This document shows positions 1 to 10,375 of a stretch of DNA of 64,000 nt, piece after piece. The stretch spans positions 54,787,326 through 54,851,325 of the forward strand of contig CM070501.1 of NCBI GenBank assembly GCA_036346375.1, in the 5' to 3' direction. The notes beneath the pieces were generated by a model. The model made no database searches. It saw only the letters and a program-made list of their open reading frames with translations, and was not told the DNA's origin. The first letter of the stretch is position 1; every line of letters begins with the position of its first letter. A program made the translations under genes and the position numbers. The DNA comes from Guadua angustifolia (taxonomy: Eukaryota > Streptophyta > Magnoliopsida > Poales > Poaceae).

Positions 1-600
1 TCTTTGACAGATCAACGCGCAGTCAACAGGGTCCCCCAGCTCGGGTCTGAGCAGCGTGGGATGTCGACCACGACCAGAGCTGCGCCAATCTCCGCACGAC
101 CTCGAGCTTGGGGAGTGGGGGTCCAATCCCCGCACGACCTCGACCTTAGCTCGGAGGTGTGCGTTTACTCGATGGTTACCAAGACCGAGAATCCCGGAGT
201 TAAGGCGAACGTGGGCGCCAGATCCGGGACGGTTGCAGCACGTCTTCAATGCACGCCATGCACTCCTCCGGGAATCTCTCCTGGCCGTTTCTGGTAACGG
301 CTGGGAGGGGCATAAAATCACTCGAAGCAGAACGGCAAAGGACACGGCATCCACACTCAAGCAATAGGACAATAGCCATAGACAGAGCACTGAAGCTCCA
401 GCTATAATCCACCCTCTGTACTCAAGAATAGAGAAGTCCTCCGCCCCAGGAGAAGACTGGAGTAGAGCTATTACCCTCACGGGGGCTCGAACCAGTATAA
501 TTCGCTGTGTCTTGCTCGTTTACGCCTCACCTCGACCAACAATCGTTCCTCCGCTGAGCGTAGCTCGTCTTGGGTCCCCTGTTCACACTAACCCTGTTTC
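1..600 (+). mobile_element. Probable Gypsy-type LTR tail (partial)
   Basis: The stretch near 475-520, with a CACGGGGGCTCGAACC segment then AGTATAA and a CTGTGTC-like segment, resembles the R/U5 part of grass Gypsy LTRs. Short internal duplications occur at 85-150, where 'CCGCACGACCTCGA' appears twice. There is no gag or pol sequence. The left part lies outside the window, so ends and target duplication cannot be seen. The overlapping short ORFs have no recognisable domain. Confidence 0.4.
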
Positions 601-1383
601 ACATTTGCGGTCAGGCGATCCCGATCGTCGACAATAGTTTCCATTACGACCTACATAGCACTTCAGAAAATGAACTAGATGCCTTGCTTTTTAATTTCTT
701 CAACGCACTTGAAGCGCTCGATCTGCCTCGTACTTGTTGCATTGTTAAGGTAGATCTTCTGACTTCATTTATGCTACCAAACTTTTTATAATATTATCGA
801 AAACTATAAAAAACTTATGACAAAATCATGCCGTGCCTATATCATTCCTACCAGCCCTGTAGCATACAGTGCCTGTCTAAACATTGCACTTTGAAACATG
901 TTGTGTTGTGCCGCACATCGTATATATATATAGCCACATCGCATACGTGCCATGCCGTATTTACAGTGCTATAGATTGGCCAAAAAAAAATCTTGTCCGA
1001 TGCCCATGTCTATTTGAAACCAGAGTTTTTTTTTCAACAAAAACGACGCATGGCACGGGAGGGAGGACGGCGATCCATGCATCTACGTTCCAGTGCCATT
1101 CGGATTGGCAACATTTCGGCTGGCAGAGGGACATGGCCGTACAAGTGATCATCTGGGACTGGCAGAAAGCAGGAAGGAGCTGTTTCGTCAATCGTCATCA
1201 CAAGCAGCTTGGTTAAAACTTTGGCCATGCAAAATTACATATTAACTAGAAGCTCGATGGTCCGTGTGTTGCTGTGGATCAAAGTGATCACTGATATAGA
1301 TAAAGATTCTAACAGAGAGAAAATCTTCTTCAAAAATATCCTGGGGGAGAAAATCAGAATCAAATTGTCATAATTTGTAAATA
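601..1383. other. AT-rich intergenic DNA, nothing identified
   Basis: No gene, RNA or complete mobile element could be supported here. Short ORFs of 60-110 codons lack domains and have no grass-like coding composition. Confidence 0.5.
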
Positions 1384-1830
1384 TCGTAAAAGCTTGAACA
1401 CGATCTAATTTTTTCTATGGTAGCTCAAACACGCTCTTAGAACCCTCCAACTAATGTTAAAGAATGTACAAACCAAGCAGCTCAATTAAACCAGCGAAGT
1501 CGTTTGAAATGCGTCAGTAGCACTGTCAAAACTATTAAAATTCGCAAAAGCTTAATCATGATTTAAAATTTGTACGGTAGCATGGGCATGTTTTCAGCAC
1601 CATCCTCAAAATTTTTCAAAAACCCACAAATTTAGCAGCTCAACTAAATTAATGAAATTACTTTAAATATATTAGTAGCATTATCAATACTTTTTAAAAA
1701 TCGTACAAATTTGATCATGATCTAAAATTTTTATAGTAGGTTAGGCAACTTAGAGGACTCTGCAAAAATTTATAACATGTTTTAATAGTTCAATTAAATC
1801 AGCGAGACTCTCTTCTAATTTCTTCTTAAA
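1384..1830. repeat. Three-copy tandem repeat, period about 158 bp
   Basis: Diverged copies begin with TCG(T/C)A(A/C)AA at 1384, 1542 and 1701, giving spacings of 158 and 159 bp. Each carries an ATGATCTAAAATTTTTATGGTAG-like segment about 20 bp in, then a 'CAGCTCAATTAAA' segment. Copies differ by many substitutions, so the array is old. It stops just before a tRNA-like sequence and the CACTA element. Confidence 0.7.
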
Positions 1831-1876
1831 AAACATGCGCAAGACTGTAGCACCAAAAATTCGCTACAGTTCCTTG

Positions 1877-1951
1877 CGCCAGCCGGATTCGAACCGGACG
1901 GAGACCATCAGCTGGCAAGTGATGGCTCTATCCAGCCGAGTTATAGAGGCT
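1877..1951 (-). other. tRNA-like sequence with pol III A and B boxes
   Basis: Read on the minus strand, this has an A-box-like AACTCGGCTGGATAGAGC, a CATCA/TGATG anticodon-type stem with a nine-base loop, and a perfect B box GGTTCGAATCC. The anticodon loop is too long and the acceptor stem does not pair well, so it is not a standard tRNA gene. It is probably a tRNA-derived repeat or SINE head. It sits a few bases before the CACTA element. Confidence 0.45.
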
Positions 1952-2587
1952 AACGTGGAAAGCACTACAGGGAAAAACAGTAATTTCGACAGCCAAAACC
2001 GTCCACTTTAAAGATAAAGCCGTCCACCATACATAGGGTCGACAGCTGGCCATCCACCCTAAGCCGCCGAAAGTAAGTGGTCGACCATAATATTAAGGTC
2101 GACGGGTTGGCTGTCCACCCTATTATGGTCGACAGCCAAATATAGGCCGTCCACCATAATAAAGATAAGGTCGACAGCCCACGTGGCCATCCACCATAAT
2201 GCCTTAGGGTCGACGGCCCACGTGGCCGTCCACCATAATCCCTTAGGGTCGACGGTACTTTCCACGTGGCCGTCCACCATAAGCCCTTAGGGTGGACGGT
2301 CGGCCGTCGACCCTAAGAACAAAAGCTGTCGACCCTAATTAATGACCATTAAAAAAAATAACGTCGCCCGATTGGCAGTGGCCGGGAGCATTCACAAAAA
2401 TTGCATTCACAGATTCATCACAAACACCCGTATCTACATCAAGCCTTCAAGAATTGCATTCACAGATTCATATCACAAGTGTCATTTCATGTTTCCATAT
2501 TATGCAGTAATACACTAATACTAAACACCCATGCCCGATATTAGACTTGTCAGATGAATTGGCAAGATGAGTTTCACGATGGCATAC

Positions 2588-2704
2588 CTTGTCAGGATTG
2601 TTTTTTGCAAGCACTGCTCCAACAGCACCTCCTAAAGATCTCCCAAAGACAACTATCCTAGATGTGTCAATATCCCTCCTCTGAACTAGATGATCAAGCG
2701 CAGC
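2588..2704 (-). pseudogene. Captured exon of a WAV2/BEM46-type alpha/beta hydrolase
   Basis: On the minus strand an acceptor (TTAATAG) precedes a 117-bp open exon of 39 codons, and a GTATGCC donor follows. It encodes AALDHLVQRRDIDTSR followed by IVVFGRSLGGAVGAVLAKN. GRSLGG is the GxSxG nucleophile elbow that carries the catalytic serine of alpha/beta hydrolases. The sequence matches the plant WAV2/BEM46 (ABHD13-like) membrane-associated hydrolase family. Neighbouring exons of that family are not seen nearby. Both splice sites and the frame are intact inside the CACTA element, which points to fairly recent capture. Only a small part of the ~300-residue protein is present, so no hydrolase can be made. 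Confidence 0.8.
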
Positions 2705-2839
2705 CTATTAAACAAGAGAGCTGTAAGAAAATAGAATAGACAGAACCTGAGAACCACAAAAGTAAACAGAACATAAAGACTAGTGAGTCAAAAGGTAAAT
2801 GCAAATTTCTGTTGGTCCTGGGATGAAATATAGTGTGCT

Positions 2840-3233
2840 TTACTTACACCACCATGCCTTCCTAATTGGAGTGCAGATTGAAATATTATTTCAATCGCAT
2901 CTGGCATCTCTGTAGCATCTGCATGCATAAGCTCACTATCACCATCCAAAAAGTCTAGCAACCAGATGATAATGATTCACAGGTCCAAGCAAGGTAAGAA
3001 GTACCAGGTATCTGTCCTACAATGCTCGCAAGTTCTTCAGCATATTCTACTTCAATGAGAAACTCTCTCTCTGTCTGCGTGCATTCATCTCCAGCCAGTT
3101 GAGAGCTTGCCAGCAAATGGGGAGCATCAGCATCGGGCCCCTTCATAGTGATATCTCCGGCAGGACCCTCTCTTGTAGCTGAAGCGCATAGGAATTGCAT
3201 ATGTGAATTGCTTGCTTCCGGTAGCAAGAACAA
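2840..3233 (-). pseudogene. Captured exon-like segments of an unrecognised gene
   Basis: Two minus-strand segments look like exons. The first (about 3003-3233) encodes a stretch including LAGDECTQTEREFLIEVEYA and EELASIVGQIP, ending near a possible GTACTT donor. The second (about 2845-2955) encodes DFLDGDSELMHADATEMPDA then IEIIFQSALQLGRHGG and ends at a good GTAAGT donor. Composition is typical of real plant exons, but I do not recognise the family. They lie upstream, in minus-strand order, of the hydrolase exon and within the same CACTA element. They could come from one parent gene or two. Confidence 0.5.
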
Positions 3234-3654
3234 TTAGTGAATTGAGAATGCCTCTAAGTGCTTGCCACCTTTAATCTTGGGAGATTTAGGGTGGTTGATC
3301 AAGGAAAACAGAAGCAAAGTTAGCAGTTGCATAGTTACTACTTTCAGGCAGATCAATGCAACTCAATAGCTTAGTTTGCTACGATAAGAAAAGCTTTACA
3401 CCAAAATCTGACAAAAAGTTCTAATCATCTCAAGTGGTTGAGATGAAATAAAATAACAGGAAATCAAATAGTAAATCAAGGAAGTTGAATGTCATCAAGC
3501 AGATAAATTTTACCTCTTCTTTGACCAACTCTGCTATGGTACATGCATAGCATCGCTCAGGTCTGCAGACCCCTGTGAAGTGCCAGATACTGGAGAGCAA
3601 TGACTATCCAAGCTATTGGTTCCAGCAGATTGTTGTCTGTTTATTGCCACACAC

Positions 3655-3975
3655 GCGGATGCAGGGAAGACCGCACACGCGGAGGCGGCGGCGAGGCCAC
3701 CAATGGGCGGCAAGCGCGAGGCGAGGCGGTGGGGGCGGCCCTAGGGGAGGCGACAGCGGTGGGGGTGCGGGCCTCGGGAGGAGCAGGCGGTGAGGCGGCG
3801 GCACTTTCAGGCGGCGGCGGAGGAGGCGGCTCAGACTTTCAGGCGGCGGCGGCCAAGACGGAGGCGGCGCTTCGGCCACCGGCGGAGGAGGAGGCGGCGC
3901 AGGCGGGAGGCGGCGGTGGATGCGCTAGATTGAAACGCCGATCGATCGATCGAATGGGGATTCTGCGGAGTGCGG
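3655..3975 (+). promoter_or_regulatory. GGC/GGA-rich segment inside the CACTA element
   Basis: About 300 bp of very GC-rich DNA with repeated GGCGGCGG and GGAGGAGG runs, very unlike the AT-rich surroundings. It resembles the 5' end of a grass gene. A possible splice donor follows at about 3980 (GAGGTAAGCC). It may be a captured promoter and first exon on the plus strand. Predicted peptides are low-complexity Gly/Ala/Arg and are probably not proteins. G-runs could form G-quadruplexes. Confidence 0.4.
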
Positions 3976-4306
3976 GCGAGGTAAGCCATCTTAGGGTCGA
4001 CGGCCACGTGTGCAGCCGTCCAGCAAAACATATGGTCGACAGCTAGGATGCCGTCCACCCTAATCAGTTAAGGTCGACAGGCCCACAGATAGCTGTCGAG
4101 CATAAGCTATGGTGGACGGCTTAAATATATGCTGTCGACCCTAATTTCCTCATTCCAGGGCGGGATGGATGGCGCGCTTTTTTCGCGTTTAGGGTAGACG
4201 GTTGTCCTTTCGGTCGTCCACCTTAATCTGGTTTTGGTCGACGGGATATTTTGACTGTCTACCATATTTGTGGCCGTGGAGAATAAATACTTTTCCTGTA
4301 GTGAAG

Positions 4307-5532
4307 TGACAGGAAGTAAATATATAAGCCTATACAGTTGACACTGTAGAAAAGGGACGTGTGTCGGGGAGTCAGGGCTCGTTCCGTACATCCCCGAGAA
4401 TAGAAGTATTTATATGATTTAGCGGGGATAATTTAGGAACACTATCTTCACTTTCAAAAATGATTCGATGCAGTTCAAGGATATATAGGGACTGCTTCAA
4501 TGTCGTACTACGGAGGCCACTGCTGAAACATTGCTCGTCCAGCCCATACAGATGTTCTTCTTCCAGGCCAGAACAGTATCCTCCTTAGCATTACGCCTTT
4601 GCGGGCCATTCCAGCCCATACAAACTTGCTAAGCCCAATCCATCTTAGCTTAAATCTCAGCCCGGACCTGCCCAAATGAGGCAAGTCAGTGACCCCTGTG
4701 CTGGCACCCAAAATTTGAAAAGTATGGGAAGATTATCTTTTCAATAGATCAAATTAATTGATTGAATTTATTTTAATTTTAGTGCATTGGCATTTTTAAG
4801 TCCTTAGAATTGTTTATATCGTACTTTTAGTAAATTTTAAATAATGTCTTGTATTTATGATCTTACAAAATCATTGTTAGCGAAGCCAGCACTTTTCTAG
4901 CTCTTCACAAACTTTTTTAAAAATTTGGATCTATTCTGAATGTAATTGTAAAACTAGCTCTAGCGAAAGCATCGACAGTTGACACGTTACCGCACAACAG
5001 GAGCTCGGTAGAAGCAACCTGCCGAGTAATGCTACCTAAGTAGTATTAAAATATTAATTAATTAAAGTGAATACTTAATGGCACATTTCCTGCCGTGCAA
5101 TGCTGCCTCATTATGAACCTTGCCGTGGCTCATCAACACGGCAGTGACAACGTCTTCACGACTGAGGAAGTTGCTATTTTGTAAATTTATTCAGAAGGAA
5201 GTCAGATGTGCAAAGAATAAAAAATTGTGAGGGGATAGAAAAGTGAGGGCGAGCCTCGTTACACATCGTATTCGTAATCGTATCACATCAGATATGGCTG
5301 CACCATTACAACGTTCCAGAGGATATATTTCCCCCGAGCGGAAGGAATGGTGTAACTCCTGGATATCCATGCGCTATCTATACCAAGGCTGGCCAGTAAC
5401 GACTGTCACAGCTAATTGCTCCATCGAAAATTCAGCTAGATCGAACAGTACATACACTAGGCGTACGTTGAGTAAATAGTTAGCTAGTACACAACTCGCC
5501 AAGGGGATTAATTAGCTTAGGTAGGCCTGGCA
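4307..5532. other. Intergenic; upstream region of the phytocyanin-like locus
   Basis: AT-rich DNA without a recognisable gene. A 78-codon ORF at 5243-5479 has no domain. No reliable TATA box or transposon end could be assigned. Confidence 0.4.
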
Positions 5533-6257
5533 ATGGCACGGCAGACGTTCGCCGTGGCTGTCCCTCTCCTCGTCCTCCTCCTCCCGGCCGGCGAGCTGCT
5601 GCGGCCAAGCCGGCCGAGCCCCTCAACAGCTGGGCCGAGCGCAACCGCTTCCAGTTCAATGACCGCCTCGGTACGTACGGGCGCTCGTGATGTCTTTCTC
5701 TATGCATGCATGGATGCGCTGCATGTACGTCTGACCTGTCGTTTGCGTTGCGTGCGTGCAGTGTTCAGCGGTTCAGCAAGGAGGAGGTCTCGGTGCTGGT
5801 GGTGAGCCAGAACCACTACGACGCCTGCAACACCACTGGCCCCTTGCTCCCCCTCGACGGCGGCGACTCCGTCTTCGTCCTCGGGAACTCCGGCCCCTTC
5901 TTCTTCATCAGCGGTGACGCGCGCCGCTGCGAGGCCGGCGAGCGTCTCATCGTCGTTGTACTCGCCGTCCGAAGCAGGGACAACACCCCCTCGCCTTCGA
6001 CGCTGCCTCCGCCGCCCAAGTCGCCGTCGTCACCTCCAGAGCCGCCGGCGACGTCTCCCGTTCCAGCCCTGACTCCTCGCTCGTTGCCCCCGCCTCCTCC
6101 GGCTGCGGGAAACTCTTCGTCACCGTTATCGTCGCCGGCACTGGCACCGACACCGGAAACGAACGGGACGGCGTCACCACCGCCGTCGTCCGCTTCGGTC
6201 TTAAGGGGTGCTGTCCTGATGTCTCTCGTGATAGGCGGAGCAATGATTCTTGTTTGA
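5533..6257 (+). pseudogene. Early nodulin-like (phytocyanin) gene with frame damage
   Basis: The two-exon layout of an early nodulin-like protein is clear. Exon 1 (5533-5670) starts MARQTFAVAVPLLVLLLPA, a secretory signal. It later encodes, in another frame, EPLNSWAERNRFQFNDRL, the phytocyanin N-terminal block. A GTACGT donor and a TGCAG acceptor bound an intron of 91 bp. Exon 2 (5762-6257) reads SKEEVSVLVVSQNHYDACN, a cysteine-pair region ending RRCEAGERL, a Pro/Ser/Thr-rich arabinogalactan-type spacer and a hydrophobic tail typical of a GPI-anchor signal. The family makes GPI-anchored cell-surface proteins; most members lack copper ligands. Problems: the signal-peptide frame and the EPLNSW frame differ, the usual glycine/tryptophan block between them is missing, and exon 2 has a 2-bp surplus at VF-AG-RFSKEE. 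It is either a pseudogene or poorly sequenced. Confidence 0.75.
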
Positions 6258-6886
6258 TTCGATCGATCGCCGGTCTCGTTGAAAACTTCGAATGTTTGAT
6301 CCCGCAGTGCGGATTGTGTTCTATTTCGGTGGTACTTTGGATTACATTGCCTTTAAATTTTAAGATTCGATCGGATCAAATAACATTACTTGTTAATTTC
6401 TTTGTTTGGTCGTACATCAAGATTTCTCATTCGTAGCAAAGTCGGTATATGTAACCTTTGATATATATAATCTCATTAAGCCAGATATTTGGGAGTAATA
6501 TACAGCATATGTTGCATGCTGATCTATTTTTCTTTTGCTCGCTCGTTCTGTATATCCAAATTGATCGTGTAATCAATTTTAATTAATTCGTGCATTCAAT
6601 TGGAACTGAAGAGGGAACTTATTTTTTTCAAATTACTCCTATATATAAAAACGCTGTGTGTCACACCAATCCATTTACTCCTAGGACCTAGATATTTGAG
6701 CTATATATCCTTGAATTAACTAACTGATCCATCGAGATGAAATGCTGCAATTTGAACTGACCAAATTTGTGCTATTTTTTTTTGTATGATAAAAAAAATT
6801 ACCAAATTGATTCATCCAGAAACAAAAATTATGACATATGCATTAGCTATTCTAAGTGGCCAGTTGACACAAACTATCTCTACTAC
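6258..6886. other. 3' flank of the phytocyanin-like locus
   Basis: AT-rich sequence, probably the 3' UTR for the first few hundred bases, then unremarkable intergenic DNA. No further gene is seen. Confidence 0.4.
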
Positions 6887-7124
6887 TTCTTATTAGGAGT
6901 TGGTGACGGTCGTCCATTCTCTCCGGTGTACATAATCCGTTGGATCTAGCATGGATTTTTACCTTGACTACTTCTAATTTGCATTCTTTGATGAACTGAT
7001 TTAATCATTCAACTATTGCACATTCAGAGTGAATAGTATCATTCAGACAGAGTTAATGATCTTTGCAAATAAATTTTTTTGTCGCAAATTAAGTTTCTAT
7101 TGCAACGTACGGGTACATGACTAG
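6887..7124 (+). mobile_element. Miniature Helitron, 238 bp
   Basis: The left end is TCTCTACTACTTCTTATTAG and the right end is GTACGGGTACATGACTAG. Both match, with small changes, the ends of the elements at 17433-20764 and 21294-22304. The insertion is between A (6886) and T (7125), the AT target of Helitrons, with no target duplication. It has no coding capacity and moves, if at all, using another element's Rep/helicase. Confidence 0.7.
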
Positions 7125-7578
7125 TTTAACTAAAATTACTCCCTTCGATTCGAATGCTTGTCATGTTTCACCGAAAATTTCTTTCGGAAATACTTGCCAT
7201 TGGAGCCTAGCGCATCATGTTTTTTCCAAAAATAGAAAAATACCCCTATTAACTCTGCACTTATTCATTGGCACATGCAAGCCATGCATGCACCCATGAA
7301 GGCTACGTGAACGTCGAGGCACTCAGATCGATGCCGCAACGCGCGGCGGCTCCGGCCAACACAACGTGCGGACCCCCTGATTCTTCTCCCGTCCGGCCAC
7401 TCCCTCTCCAAAGTCCAAACCCCCTCCCCTCTTCATCGCCCCCCTCCTCCTTCCCTTCAAAGAGAGAAGAGGGCAGGGAAGGATCAACCCTTGCTACCTG
7501 CAGAGTCTCACAGGCCTAACTGCAATCAGAAGAAACCAATAACCAAAAAGCTCAAAAAGCACAAGCGAAGTAGCTGAC

Positions 7579-7980
7579 ATGGTCCGCTTCGGTGTCGCCG
7601 TGCTCGCGCTCCTCGTGGCCGCCGCGGCGGTGGCCTGCCTCCCTGAGCCGGCCTCCGCGGGCGCCGCCGACCTGGGCGGGCTGGACTCCATGATGATGTC
7701 GCGGGCGGCGTCCAAGGCGTGCGACGGGGCCGTCGGGGAGTGCGGCGTGGACGAGGACGAGGAGATGGGGCTGGCCGGCGGCGCCAGCGAAGCGCTGCGG
7801 CGGTCGCTGGCGCGGAAGCCGACCAACCGGTACATCAGCTACGCGGCGCTGCGCGCCGACCAGGTTCCGTGTAACAAGCGCGGCCAGTCGTACTACAACA
7901 ACTGCGCATCGCAGCGCCAGGCCAACCCCTACCGGCGCGGCTGCTCCGCCATCACACGCTGCTCCCGCAACATGAACTGA
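7579..7980 (+). CDS. RALF-type peptide hormone precursor
   Basis: An intronless 133-residue pre-pro-peptide of the rapid alkalinization factor family. These secreted peptides bind CrRLK1L receptors (FERONIA type) with LLG co-receptors and LRX proteins, and control apoplastic pH and cell growth. Residues 1-27 form a signal peptide. The propeptide ends in a dibasic site, RRSL at 74-77, equivalent to the subtilase (S1P) RRxL cleavage site. The mature part starts near residue 78 and holds the receptor-binding YISY at 85-88. Four cysteines, C98, C109, C122 and C128, form the two conserved disulfides. QANPYRRGCSAITRC is the family's C-terminal signature. This start gives a complete signal peptide, and about 70 bp of purine-rich leader precede it. 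Length is typical. The gene looks intact and functional; nothing in the sequence indicates its expression pattern. Confidence 0.95.
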   Translation: MVRFGVAVLALLVAAAAVACLPEPASAGAADLGGLDSMMMSRAASKACDGAVGECGVDEDEEMGLAGGASEALRRSLARKPTNRYISYAALRADQVPCNKRGQSYYNNCASQRQANPYRRGCSAITRCSRNMN

Positions 7981-8284
7981 CTCACCATCGCCTGCCTCGA
8001 TCTCGCTGCACGCGCACGCACAATTACGTACTCGCATACGTACGGTTCGGAGAGGACTGTGGCTAATTACGTACGTACGTATATACGTGCTGGTGCTACA
8101 AAAAAAAAACTGTTCTTTCTATGCGTAGTTTTTTATGTATCCGTCATGTAGCTGCTCGGCGATCTTCATCCATGTATGTCAATTGATTTCTTTTAACAGA
8201 GTTTGATTATTTGAAGGAATGTTTCAAAGAAAATGTACTAAAGTTTAACGGTTTTACACAATTGGATAGCTCCTTTTTTTTCTA
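7981..8284. other. RALF 3' UTR and flank
   Basis: The stop codon is followed by ACGTACGTACGTATA-type simple repeats at about 8060-8090 and an A-run at 8100-8109. No other gene is seen. Confidence 0.4.
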
Positions 8285-8296
8285 TATTTCTTTAGC

Positions 8297-8362
8297 GTTT
8301 CTTCTTCTTCTTCTTCTTCTTCTTCATCCTCCTCTTCCTCCTCCTCCTCCTCCTCCTCTTCT
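8297..8362. repeat. (CTT)n / (CCT)n microsatellite
   Basis: About eight CTT repeats pass into an interrupted CCT array, then TCTTCTT. It is a pure simple repeat, likely polymorphic. Confidence 0.9.
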
Positions 8363-8369
8363 TATTCTG

Positions 8370-10100
8370 TACAAACAAAACGTGTAGCGGATTCAGGCCC
8401 AACACATGTCAGCCCCCCGTCTCCAACTTACACCCAAAAGTCGCAAGTTCGTGTGTTATCTCGTTACTCTGTAGGCTTTTTCCACAAGGGCCATCTATTG
8501 TGCTGATGTAATGGGCCCAAGGAAAGGTGTAGTAGGCGCCTAGGCGGCCCGCAGTTCCTGACTTGGTAAATGCAGCAGCACTACACCCCATGACGACCTC
8601 GTGTTTTTACATGCTCCTCACAGCGTTGACCAATCGAGCCAGTTCGTGCTTAACCAGTGGGCAATCGATCCGGCACGACCATCTTGGCATCCTGGAGCTA
8701 GCTTGATCTCTCGTATATTTGATATTTCTCAAAGCTTTGTGCTACGTGTCATGGCATGCCGCATGCCTGCACCGGCACGGCGAAACCATGGAATGCCATG
8801 CGCGGCTCTTGGATGTAACGTCAGAGTCACTTTATGCAAAAGTCATATGTTGCCACTTTGTCAGTGTCTAGATAAACAGGGTGCTTTGCTCGGTGCAGGC
8901 CCGTGACGATGTTCAGAAGGCCAGACCCCTCGTCGGCTCGTCCTGTCATCCATGCATCCAAGGTTTCGAACGAAAAACTTCCCTATCAAATGACGCCTGA
9001 TCCTCAGTGTTGCATGTATTGAGTAAACTACTGGTATTAATCTAGTTTGTTGTTCCCCCCATGGATTGATTCTGCTCTACCCCGTTGCTACCAATCGCAG
9101 TAGCAGATAGACGCCTATGGCCCGCCGGCAATATCAGAGTCCACCTATGCATGTATTGATGGTATTTCAACGGAGCCAAATGCACGCTCGCGGCGGCAGA
9201 CGAGTTGGCATGCCTCCGTCCATCACGCTGACAAAAACACCGGAGAGTTCAATGTCTGCAGATTCTCCTCTCCTTTATCTATCACAGTCTGAACCAGAAT
9301 ACGACTAGTTCTTTATATTTTCCCCTCCAGAACTGGATGCACCGTGTACTCCACTAAAGCTTGGAACCCAGCTTTCTTCTTAAACTTCTCCTCGGCTCTC
9401 GGACCTGTCCGCGAAGAGTTCATTGCTCCGGCAAGCTAGCTAGCAGGCGAAGGCCACCACGGAGACGAAGGCCATCTGAATCCCGAACCGGGCTGGGTTG
9501 AATAAAAGACGGAAAGAAACAGAGGAAATGGAGAAAGTAAAAGGAAAAGCTGCGTGCGGGCAGAGCAGAGGGCGAAGGGAACAAACAGGTCAGGAGCCCA
9601 CAAAGAAACACACCACCTCAAAAGTCAAATCACACACTGGCGCACGTTGAAAAGTACGTGCTTTTTATTGTCTCATTCCGATCCGCGCCCTCTCCGTTTC
9701 GCTACGGCTACTGCCCGCGGGTACCACGGCTCCTCTACAGAACTTCTCCGAAATCCTCTGCTTACACTCCATTAAAGGTCCAGGATTTTCTGTAAACGCA
9801 CCGTAAGAAGTCAATTTTGGTACAACACATTTAGCGATAGAGCTTTATCACAATATACCATATATACTTCTGCTTGAGAAGTAGTTACAAAGAAATGAAC
9901 ATTTCGAGGTCGTTATGTTTGCTCGCCAAAAATAGAAATAAAACAGTTCCCTTGAAAGTGTGTAGTGTAGCTATCTGTTTAGTTTACAATGTGCTTAAGT
10001 CAAAGTCACACTCTAAATTGATCAGCGAGAAACAAATGAACAAAGTGTTAGCCAAATTTTGCCCTTTTATCGTTTCCTCTTAACTATGAGATGGGCTTAT
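8370..10100. other. Intergenic, no supported gene
   Basis: Mixed-composition DNA with several 60-100 codon ORFs on both strands, none with a recognisable domain, signal peptide or grass coding bias. No transposon ends were matched. Confidence 0.4.
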
Positions 10101-10102
10101 CT

Positions 10103-10375
10103 TTTTCTTTTTTTGAAACAATTGCCTTTCATCGAAATAAAGAAAGAGAGATGGTTCAATTCAGCCTAGTAAAAAAAAATACTAGGAATACTAGGCCAAC
10201 ACAATGGGAAATACAAACTAGACTTAAGCCTCAAACCAGCAGCAAATAACAAGAGCAAAGCCACTACTTTGCTATGGACTAGGGGGAGATAATTGGCCCT
10301 GTACAGCAACATCCTGCTGAATGAGCTGACGAACTTGATGTGGTTGAAGCCCTGAATTTTGAAAACTCCTCCGAT
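10103..10375 (-). mobile_element. LINE 3' fragment
   Basis: The plus strand shows a T-run, then GAAACAATTGCCTTTCATCG and an A-rich segment. In minus orientation this is a LINE 3' UTR ending in poly(A), as in many plant L1-type elements. There is no reverse-transcriptase reading frame, so it is strongly 5' truncated. The left extent of the original copy is uncertain. Confidence 0.45.

Larger units (their letters stand above)
1963..4303. mobile_element. CACTA (En/Spm) transposon carrying host exons
   Basis: The left end reads CACTACAGGGAAAA and the right end TTTTCCTGTAGTG, giving matching inverted termini. Both are flanked by the same 3-bp target duplication AAG (1960-1962 and 4304-4306), as expected for CACTA elements. 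Subterminal arrays at 1990-2335 and 3985-4280 alternate GTCGAC-type and CCGTCCACC-type repeats in both orientations. At 2341 bp there is no transposase, so it is non-autonomous. The interior (about 2550-3960) holds host-gene pieces with intact splice sites, making it a Pack-CACTA style element. Confidence 0.9.

Noticed and set aside
1877..1951. Functional tRNA gene
   Set aside because: Nine-base anticodon loop and unpaired acceptor stem; only the A and B boxes are good.
3600..4046. 148-codon Gly/Ala/Arg ORF in the CACTA element
   Set aside because: Low-complexity translation of GGC/GGA repeats, running into subterminal repeats.
7552..8037. 161-codon minus-strand ORF over the RALF gene
   Set aside because: Shadow of the RALF frame; composition reflects GC3 of the sense gene.
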